A stretch of 7,013 nt of DNA. Origin: an uncultured bacterium (GTDB taxonomy: Bacteria; Hydrogenedentota; Hydrogenedentia; Hydrogenedentales; SLHB01). Both the position numbers and the translations under genes were made by a program. Below are positions 1 to 4,612 of the stretch, piece after piece. Location: positions 1 through 7,013 of the forward strand of contig CALEZK010000482.1 in NCBI GenBank assembly GCA_937928585.1, given 5' to 3'. Numbering within the stretch: the stretch's first letter is position 1; each line of letters starts with the position of its first letter. The notes beneath the pieces were generated by a model. That model saw nothing but the letters and a program-made list of their open reading frames with translations. It had not been told where the DNA came from and ran no database searches.

Positions 1-264
1 CGCATATACCGTTCGGTACGACGACCTCGCGCGCTCTGGCGCATTGAGGCGCTTGTTAATCAACGGAAGCAAATCAGGATGCGACTGCAATGGCGACGAT
101 GGAATTGACGCGACCATTCCCTGAAGGGCTTCGTATTCGGACGCCAATGCCGGATCAGACCTCAATGCATCGTCCAGTTCGCGCTGCTCCTTATCGCTCA
201 AGCGCTCATATAGCGACGCGGCGACAAGCCCTTCGATTCGATTTTTCTTCCACGACCAAATCAT
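1..264 (-). CDS. Probable anti-sigma factor, N-terminal part (runs off the left edge)
   Basis: An open frame of 88 codons starts at ATG 264 (MIWSWKKNRIEGLVAASLYE...) and is still open at base 1, so the C-terminus is missing. Residues 10-50 form an amphipathic helical stretch with the pattern 'L-x-E-R-L-S-D-K-E-Q-R-E-L-D-D-A-L-R-S-D-P', typical of the N-terminal sigma-binding region of anti-sigma factors. The position 19 bp downstream of an ECF sigma gene on the same strand supports that role: binding and holding the sigma factor inactive until a signal arrives. The usual HxxxCxxC zinc-binding motif is absent from the visible part, and no membrane segment is reached before the edge; one might lie beyond it. 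The ribosome-binding site is weak (only TAGG about 12 nt upstream), suggesting coupling to sigma translation. The call rests mainly on context plus helix pattern. An unrelated small helical protein remains possible. Confidence 0.62.
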   Translation of the reverse strand, partial: MIWSWKKNRIEGLVAASLYERLSDKEQRELDDALRSDPALASEYEALQGMVASIPSSPLQSHPDLLPLINKRLNAPERARSSYRTVYA

Positions 265-283
265 GTTCGTCGATAACCTATTT

Positions 284-883
284 CTATTCGTCTCTGTAGA
301 TGTCCCGCAACTCGACTTGCAGCTTACGAAGTGCTCGAAACAAATGAACTTTTACACTGCCCACACTGCATCCCATGGCGAGCGCGATATCCGAAAGTTG
401 GAGCCCTTCGTAGTGCCGCATCACAAAAACAGTACGCTGTGCGGGCGACAATACTTGAAGGGATTGCTGCACGCGCGCCTCGATTTCCTGTGCATACACT
501 GTGCTGCCCCCGCCGGATGGCGCGGCACGTTCCTGGGAACGAACGGTGCCATCGCTGCCAATGGTCTCAAGCGGTTCCATTTGCCGACGCTTTCGAGAGC
601 GAACCTGGTCTATGGCTTGATTGCTCGTAAGCCGGAGTAACCAGGGCAGGAAACCACTCACGGGCTGCCACGATTCAATTTTTCGATAGGCCTTCAAGAA
701 AGCCTCTTGCGCAACGTCCAGCGCGTCGTCACGGTTGCCGGTAATGCGGTAGGCAACGGAATACACGCGGCCCTGGTGCCGCCGAACCAGTTCGTCCAGC
801 GCCTTACGCTCGCCACGTTTGAGGGCTTCGGCCAACTGCTCGTCGTCCGCTGCCTTCAAGTCCATGTCCTGCTTCCAGTTCAC
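284..883 (-). CDS. RNA polymerase sigma factor, ECF (sigma-70 family, group 4)
   Basis: This is a 199-aa protein with the two-domain layout of ECF sigma factors, which direct core RNA polymerase to a small regulon. Region 2 spans about residues 28-100: 'LVRRHQGRVYSVAYRITGN', then the core-binding 'DALDVAQEAFLKAYRKI', then the promoter-melting and -10 recognition stretch with W81, NQAIDQVRSRKRR. A linker (about 101-134) follows. Region 4 (about 135-190) is 'LSPAQRTVFVMRHYEGLQLSDIA' plus the helix-turn-helix 'GCSVGSVKVHLFRALRKL'. There is no region 1.1 or region 3, as expected. The first codon used here is GTG 883, which has no clear Shine-Dalgarno site. ATG 865, six codons in, is preceded by GGAAG at 6-nt spacing and may be the true start (193 aa). 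The next gene, 19 bp downstream, looks like its anti-sigma partner. The 61-bp gap upstream contains repeats that could serve autoregulation. The family call is firm; the regulon is unknown. Confidence 0.94.
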   Translation of the reverse strand: MNWKQDMDLKAADDEQLAEALKRGERKALDELVRRHQGRVYSVAYRITGNRDDALDVAQEAFLKAYRKIESWQPVSGFLPWLLRLTSNQAIDQVRSRKRRQMEPLETIGSDGTVRSQERAAPSGGGSTVYAQEIEARVQQSLQVLSPAQRTVFVMRHYEGLQLSDIALAMGCSVGSVKVHLFRALRKLQVELRDIYRDE

Positions 884-896
884 CAGAATAACGCCC

Positions 897-924
897 CAAC
901 CTTAGGAAAGGTTTACAACCTTAG
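897..924 (-). promoter_or_regulatory. Repeat cluster upstream of the ECF sigma gene (candidate operator/promoter)
   Basis: The 61-bp gap between the glycosyltransferase stop and the sigma start holds two identical 9-bp copies, CTAAGGTTG on the minus strand (924-916 and 905-897), 19 bp apart. An inverted copy, AAACCTT (914-908), lies between them. The first direct copy and the inverted copy form a perfect 6-3-6 inverted repeat (908-922, AAGGTT/AACCTT). An AACC element at 913-910, then 16 nt, then CGTT at 893-890 loosely resembles the -35/-10 layout of ECF-dependent promoters and would suit a start at ATG 865. What is seen is the repeat geometry; a regulatory role is inference. There is no U-tract, so it is not a terminator. 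Confidence 0.38.
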
Positions 925-944
925 ATCGCCCCGCTCTCCCGAGC

Positions 945-1964
945 TTAGGCAATGAACCAGTAGTCCGCGCCTTCGATGTGGCCCCGCGCGTTTAGCCAGG
1001 GCCGTATCCGATCTCGAGCGCCCGGAGCGCCCACTGCAATGAGAATACATGACCTACCGGCGGGAGGGAGATCATCCGGGGGTATCACAGGGACGCCGTG
1101 GATCAGCCCCCCAAGTTTGCGGGGGTCCACATCGACGACTGCAACCGGCCTGAAATTGCGCCATTCCAACAGCCAACGTTTGCCGGTCTCTCCTGCACCC
1201 CATTGAAAGAACGGGCGCGGTGGCGACTCTTTGCTACAACGCTTCAGAATCTGGGATTCGAGGTATTCTCGCTTTAGCGCGCGGAACGCCGTCGCGGAAT
1301 AGCGTTCGTCGTTGAATGAAAGCCGGTCCGGCGAGTATCGCCATGCGAGTAACTGTTCGGGCACGACGTCCAGCCTGATACCGGCACGCCAGAAGCGGAG
1401 AAGCAAATCATAGTCCTCCGGCCACGGACAGGTTTCGTAGCCACCTATCGACTGAAAACGGTCGTTGCGAATAAAGAAGGTGGGATGTGCAATTGGGCAT
1501 TCGATGAAGATTTCGCGGCGGATTGCTTCGTAGTCCCCCAGGGAATTGAGCCAATCGCAGTAGCGATAGGTACCATCACCCATCAAATGTCCAAAGGGTC
1601 GAACATGACATCCACAGAGTCCCGTGTCAGGATTCCGCTCCATGAAGTCGAGTTGTTTCTCCAGGCGCGTGGGATCGGCGATATCATCTGCGTCCATGCG
1701 GGCGATATAACAACCCTCGGCGATTGCGCAGAGCGTATGTAAAGCAGGGACAATGCCTGAATGCTCCTGTGAGATCACACCAATGCGCTTATCACCTGCG
1801 GCCCGTTCTTTTGCAATGCTACTGGATCTGTCGCTGGAACCGTCGTCGCAGAGCAACAACTCCCAGTCGCTTGCCGTCTGAAGCCGGATCGAATCGATGG
1901 CCTCTCCGAGGGTTCTCTCGGCATTGTAAAACGGCATAAGTACGCTAATCGCCGGCTGGGACAT
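945..1964 (-). CDS. Family 2 glycosyltransferase with C-terminal Rossmann-like domain
   Basis: Residues 5-210 form a GT-A fold family 2 glycosyltransferase: the opening strand 'ISVLMPFYNAERTL', the nucleotide-sugar loop 'LLLCDDGSSDRS' (about 37-48), the metal-binding 'RMDADD' motif (about 89-94), 'PIAHPTFFIRN' and the catalytic-base region 'PWPEDYDLLLR' (ED at about 183-184). Such enzymes move a sugar from a nucleotide donor to a cell-surface polysaccharide, lipid or protein acceptor at the cytoplasmic side. A second domain (about 252-339) begins 'FFQWGAGETGKRW', a GxGxxG-type nucleotide-binding loop, followed by 'VVDVDPRKLGG', 'GVPVIPPDDL' and 'ILIAVGAPGARDRI', the pattern of a Rossmann-like fold. 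No membrane segment or signal peptide is visible. ATG 1964 is preferred; GTG 1967 directly before it is possible. The gene follows the 233-aa gene by 18 bp, so they are probably co-transcribed. Donor and acceptor cannot be deduced. Confidence 0.9.
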   Translation of the reverse strand: MSQPAISVLMPFYNAERTLGEAIDSIRLQTASDWELLLCDDGSSDRSSSIAKERAAGDKRIGVISQEHSGIVPALHTLCAIAEGCYIARMDADDIADPTRLEKQLDFMERNPDTGLCGCHVRPFGHLMGDGTYRYCDWLNSLGDYEAIRREIFIECPIAHPTFFIRNDRFQSIGGYETCPWPEDYDLLLRFWRAGIRLDVVPEQLLAWRYSPDRLSFNDERYSATAFRALKREYLESQILKRCSKESPPRPFFQWGAGETGKRWLLEWRNFRPVAVVDVDPRKLGGLIHGVPVIPPDDLPPAGRSCILIAVGAPGARDRIRPWLNARGHIEGADYWFIA

Positions 1965-1982
1965 CACAATGTCCGTCTGAGG

Positions 1983-2684
1983 CTAATGCGCGTCTTCGAC
2001 ACGAATATCGAACTGGGCAAGGAAAGGATAAATATGATCGCTTATGAAGGATCGAACCACGCGAAAATTTGAACGGATGGTGTCCAACGAGTCGGCGGTG
2101 ATGGGTTCCGCCGCAAATGCGCCTCGGACCTCGACGAAAATCTCGTTCTGACTGAACCGATAGGATTCGACGATGACATTCAACGTTCCCGGAAAATCAG
2201 GAGTTTCCGGTAGAACCAGACGCAATCCGCCGACTCCGATTGGCCTCCCCAGAAACGGGCCTAACTTACCTTCAAGACCACACATTTGCTCGAAGAGAAA
2301 CACGCGGGCATCGTCAAAATGTGTGAGCGCGAAGGTTGTGCGAATCGTTGCAGTCTGCGCGTTGAATTGCGGAATCCCCAATTCGGCACCTGCCTTCTCC
2401 GCGATCGTTTCGAGCTTGTCAAGATAGGCGGACAAGGGTATGTCCACCCACTCCTCCGCGATTAGAATCCGATCTGGAAGAAACGCGACGAGAGACTGAC
2501 TTTTATTGCCGCGTTTCGTGACAAATCGTGGTGGCGCCTTTGGAGAAAAATCGCTTATCAGGTAGTTCGCATTCCTGGTTTGCGAGAGCTCGTAGTAAAG
2601 TTTTTGCAGCGCAGGCAATGCATGTTGGCGCGGTTGATGCATCAATTCCGTCGAAAAATGTATGGGGCGATCTTCAGATTGCAT
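1983..2684 (-). CDS. Conserved-looking hypothetical protein, 233 aa
   Basis: I do not recognise this protein with confidence. It is soluble: no signal peptide and no membrane segment. Notable stretches are 'LPALQKLYYELSQT' (about 23-36), 'PRFVTKRGNKSQSLVAFLPDRILIAEEWVDIPL' as separate strand-like blocks (about 52-83), a helix 'LDKLETIAEKAGAELGI' (about 88-104), 'QTATIRTTFALTHFDDARVFLF' region (about 109-130), a Gly/Pro-rich 'GRPIGVGGLRLVLPETPDFPG' segment and a final helix 'RSFISDHIYPFLAQFD' (about 210-226). The order of a 'LPDR' strand, a central helix, an 'R' strand and a closing helix faintly recalls the sporadically distributed TIGR04255 family, but I would not assign it. The gene starts at ATG 2684 without a purine-rich ribosome-binding site; the preceding bases are CCCCTCC. 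It sits 58 bp after the 367-aa gene and 18 bp before the glycosyltransferase, which suggests one operon. The reading frame looks genuine: full length, with no competing frame. Confidence 0.8.
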   Translation of the reverse strand: MQSEDRPIHFSTELMHQPRQHALPALQKLYYELSQTRNANYLISDFSPKAPPRFVTKRGNKSQSLVAFLPDRILIAEEWVDIPLSAYLDKLETIAEKAGAELGIPQFNAQTATIRTTFALTHFDDARVFLFEQMCGLEGKLGPFLGRPIGVGGLRLVLPETPDFPGTLNVIVESYRFSQNEIFVEVRGAFAAEPITADSLDTIRSNFRVVRSFISDHIYPFLAQFDIRVEDAH

Positions 2685-2742
2685 GGAGGGGATCGTACAC
2701 GATGGCGGATGGGCCGAGAAAGTCAGGGCTTAGTGTGTTGGC

Positions 2743-3846
2743 TCAGCCCAGGTTTTGTCCCACGGCGGCAGCGCGCGGCATGTCCCCCGCCTTCATGTAG
2801 GCGTCCTTGGCAAGTTGGTAACGGCGCTTGCTGAGTTTAAAAAAGAGCAGCCCGTTTTCTCGATCTCCCTGGAGTTCATGGGCCATGCCTGATCGCACCC
2901 AGAACTCGGCCTGTCGATCGGGCGCAGTGACGGAAAGCGCTGCCGCGATACGCGCGCAGACGTGAGCGATCAGACCGTAATACCCGGCGGCTTCCGCCAT
3001 GGGCGCGACTTGCTGAAGGAAGGTCAGATTCCGTTGTGCAATGGGTACGTCCGGCGGGATTGGCCCGGAAAACGGCACGGCAACTGCCGTGCACTGCGAG
3101 AACGCGGTGAGAAATCCGTTGATGCGATCGCTCATTTCCTTGATGTATTCAACGGTGTTGGCGTCGAACACGTGGGCAGGGTCTTCGATACTGGTACTCG
3201 CGCCCCCCCCCTCGGCCTTGCGTTCTTGCCTTCTACGGGCGCGTTCGCGCTGGTCGGACTCGTATTTTGCGATGGCTTGGGCATGCGCGCTGTCGAGCGC
3301 TTGTGCAATTAACGACAAGTACGTGTCGCGGTATTCCGTCGACGTCAATGCCCGCTCGAGCAGATTGTCCACCAGAAGCATAGGGACTTCCACCGCGCGG
3401 CGCACGTTCTTACCGCTGACAAGGCACGCGACCAGTTCGTTGCAGTAACTCCGAAAAACATTGGGCCCGATTTCGCGCCCCTCAGTCTCGATTCCCTGAA
3501 GTTCCTTTGTGACGTGCTGGAAAATGAAATCCGCGGCAAGCACATAGCCGCGATCTTTGTGAATAACCTTGCCTTCTTCACGCTGCTTGTTGTCGAGCAT
3601 GAAGCGCATCTTCGAGGCTGCAATATACAGCCCAATTATGCTGGCGATGTGCTTGAGGTCGGTGATTGCGAGCGTCGCCTCGGGACTTCCGAGTTCATCC
3701 GCGGAAATAAGTTTGGAGAGCTCCGGCCATAGTCGCGCGGCAGCTTCTACGTCGCCCTCACTCGGAGGCGGCGTATTACGCTGCTGTATGTCTGACTGCG
3801 ATGGCGGTGGCGTTATAAGGTCAGAAATTCTTCTAAAAAAACCCAT
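2743..3846 (-). CDS. Hypothetical protein with TPR-like C-terminus, 367 aa
   Basis: I do not recognise the family. The start 'MGFFRRISDLI' is followed by a proline-rich tail with a short duplication (TPPPSQSD at 12-19, TPPPSEGD at 25-32). Residues 34-190 are predicted mostly helical ('ITDLKHIASIIGLYIAASKM', 'YCNELVACLVSGKNVRRAVE', 'YRDTYLSLIAQALDSAHAQA'). A highly charged stretch at about 193-212 (YESDQRERARRRQERKAE) leads into GGGAST, probably an exposed linker. Further helices follow, and residues 313-362 read like one or two TPR-type helical hairpins ('FWVRSGMAHELQGDRENGLLFF', 'YQLAKDAYMKAGDMPRAAAV'). It is soluble, with no signal peptide, and is perhaps a scaffold or adaptor. The charged-to-Gly linker is encoded over a run of nine G bases. 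A sigma70-type promoter lies about 90 bp upstream, making this the likely first gene of the downstream transcript. The ribosome-binding site is poor (GGAG, 11 nt away). Confidence 0.82.
   Translation of the reverse strand: MGFFRRISDLITPPPSQSDIQQRNTPPPSEGDVEAAARLWPELSKLISADELGSPEATLAITDLKHIASIIGLYIAASKMRFMLDNKQREEGKVIHKDRGYVLAADFIFQHVTKELQGIETEGREIGPNVFRSYCNELVACLVSGKNVRRAVEVPMLLVDNLLERALTSTEYRDTYLSLIAQALDSAHAQAIAKYESDQRERARRRQERKAEGGGASTSIEDPAHVFDANTVEYIKEMSDRINGFLTAFSQCTAVAVPFSGPIPPDVPIAQRNLTFLQQVAPMAEAAGYYGLIAHVCARIAAALSVTAPDRQAEFWVRSGMAHELQGDRENGLLFFKLSKRRYQLAKDAYMKAGDMPRAAAVGQNLG
3203..3211 (-). repeat. Run of nine G bases inside the 367-aa gene
   Basis: The coding strand has nine consecutive G bases spanning the Glu-Gly-Gly-Gly codons at about residues 212-215. 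The run is in frame as given. Slippage by one base would truncate or alter the protein just after the charged linker and remove the TPR-like half. Such tracts are known sites of slipped-strand mutation; whether this one varies is unknown. Confidence 0.6.
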
Positions 3847-3869
3847 CGGGCAGAGTGCTCCGGCTCCAT
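3813..3869 (-). other. Candidate upstream ORF overlapping the start of the 367-aa gene
   Basis: An ATG at 3869, preceded by AGGG at about 5-nt spacing, opens an 18-codon frame (MEPEHSARWVFLEEFLTL, stop TAA at 3815-3813). It runs through the ATG at 3846 in a different frame. Its ribosome-binding site looks better than that of the main gene. In its frame, the seven-T tract just after the main ATG reads as T_TTT_TTA (3840-3834), the classical -1 slippery heptamer; a -1 slip there enters the main frame and would give an N-terminally extended protein. This is visible in the sequence, but use by ribosomes is unproven, and MGFFRR is a natural-looking start. Confidence 0.25.
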
Positions 3870-3935
3870 GAGACCCTACCTACTCCGCTCCCTCCCCAGA
3901 AAGCGCGCGAATCCATCCAAGACCCGCGAGTTCCT

Positions 3936-3963
3936 ATAATACCCAATGAAGACCAAATTGCAA
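3936..3963 (-). promoter_or_regulatory. Sigma70-type promoter for the 367-aa gene
   Basis: On the minus strand TTGCAA (3963-3958, 4 of 6 matches to TTGACA) is followed by 16 bp and TATTAT (3941-3936, 5 of 6 matches to TATAAT). It lies in the only AT-rich part of the 181-bp gap between engB and the 367-aa gene. Transcription would start near 3929, giving a leader of about 83 nt that contains a G-rich stretch at 3897-3874 and the short upstream ORF. The position suits a promoter for the whole downstream gene set. Confidence 0.55.
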
Positions 3964-3990
3964 CATTAAATCCTCGTGAGCAAGTTATGC

Positions 3991-4008
3991 GAATTATGCG
4001 CATGATTC
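3991..4008. promoter_or_regulatory. 18-bp near-palindrome, candidate operator upstream of the promoter
   Basis: The sequence GAATTATGCGCATGATTC is an inverted repeat with 8 of 9 base pairs matching, centred on ATGCGCAT. Its left half is also part of a direct repeat, TTATGCG, at 3985-3991 and 3994-4000. It sits 28 bp upstream of the -35 element of the promoter at 3936-3963 and about 20 bp after the engB stop. The lack of a loop and of a U-tract argues against a terminator. An activator or repressor site is plausible but inferred. Confidence 0.35.
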
Positions 4009-4027
4009 ATGTGGTTCAGTGCAGAAG

Positions 4028-4612
4028 TCATCGCAGGGCGTCGTCCAGAACGTTCCAAATGTCCCGCAAACCCTCTTTTGTGAGTGATGAGAATGGAATC
4101 ACCTGGGCGTCGGGGTCTAGCTCGAGGGTCTTTCGAATCATCGCCAGGGACTCGCTGAGCTCCTTCGGGCGCTGTTTATCCGACTTGGTGGCGACGATGA
4201 GGGTGGGAACCTCCGCCTGTTCAAGCAATTCGAGCATGTCAAAATCCTGGTCAACGGGCTTGTGGCGTGAGTCGATCAATGCGACGACAAGTCGCAGAGG
4301 GCGCTGGGAGGTGAGGTAGTCGGTGAGAACCTGCGCCCATTGTTGCCGAAGGTCTTTCGAAACTTTTGCATACCCGTATCCGGGAAGGTCGACAAAGTAG
4401 ATCTTGCTGTTTACATCGAAAAAATTGACGGTCTGCGTCTTGCCGGGGGTCTTGCTGGTTTTGGCGAGGCCCTTCTTGTTTAGCAAGATATTCAGCATGG
4501 TCGATTTACCCACGTTCGAGCGCCCCACGAACGCAATCTCGGGACGCCCATCGCGCGGATAGTGATCCGGACGAAGTGCGCTCTTCACAAACGTTGCGGA
4601 CATAACCTTCAT
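4028..4612 (-). CDS. engB: Ribosome biogenesis GTP-binding protein EngB (YsxC/YihA)
   Basis: This is a 194-aa TRAFAC-class GTPase, the normal length for EngB, which acts in late assembly of the large ribosomal subunit in the cytoplasm. All nucleotide-binding motifs are present in order: G1 'GRSNVGKS' (30-37, P-loop Lys36), the switch I region 'KTSKTPGKTQT' (51-61), G3 'DLPGYGYA' (75-82, the EngB signature), G4 'TKSD' (142-145) and G5 'SSL' (175-177). The N-terminal 'FVKSALRPDHYP' and 'PEIAFVGRSNVGKST' are characteristic of the family. The start ATG at 4612 overlaps the lon stop codon (ATGA), so translation is probably coupled to lon; an ATG three codons later is an alternative. A lon-engB/ysxC order is also known from Bacillus subtilis. 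Nothing unusual is seen in the active site. Confidence 0.97.
   Translation of the reverse strand: MKVMSATFVKSALRPDHYPRDGRPEIAFVGRSNVGKSTMLNILLNKKGLAKTSKTPGKTQTVNFFDVNSKIYFVDLPGYGYAKVSKDLRQQWAQVLTDYLTSQRPLRLVVALIDSRHKPVDQDFDMLELLEQAEVPTLIVATKSDKQRPKELSESLAMIRKTLELDPDAQVIPFSSLTKEGLRDIWNVLDDALR

Noticed and set aside
263..640. Plus-strand open frame of 125 codons antisense to the sigma factor gene
   Set aside because: The opposite strand encodes an unmistakable ECF sigma factor; this translation has no domain pattern.
2634..2645. Perfect 12-bp palindrome TTGATGCATCAA
   Set aside because: It is inside the start of the 233-aa coding region, and one or two perfect 12-bp palindromes are expected by chance in 7 kb.
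2716..2750. Possible terminator after the 367-aa gene (GGGCT/AGCCC arms around its stop)
   Set aside because: The loop would be 14 nt, the stem only 5 bp, and there is no T-tract behind it; read-through into the 233-aa gene is more likely.
3935..3940. Exact TATAAT on the plus strand
   Set aside because: No -35-like element at the right distance and no plus-strand gene downstream; the minus-strand reading of the same bases gives a complete promoter.
3963..4027. Possible terminator after engB
   Set aside because: No GC-rich stem with a following T-tract is found on the minus strand; the near-palindrome there has no loop and no U run.
3855..4319. Plus-strand open frame of 154 codons covering the intergenic gap and part of engB
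   Set aside because: Most of it is antisense to engB, it has no ribosome-binding site, and its Ser/Arg-rich translation looks like a shadow frame.
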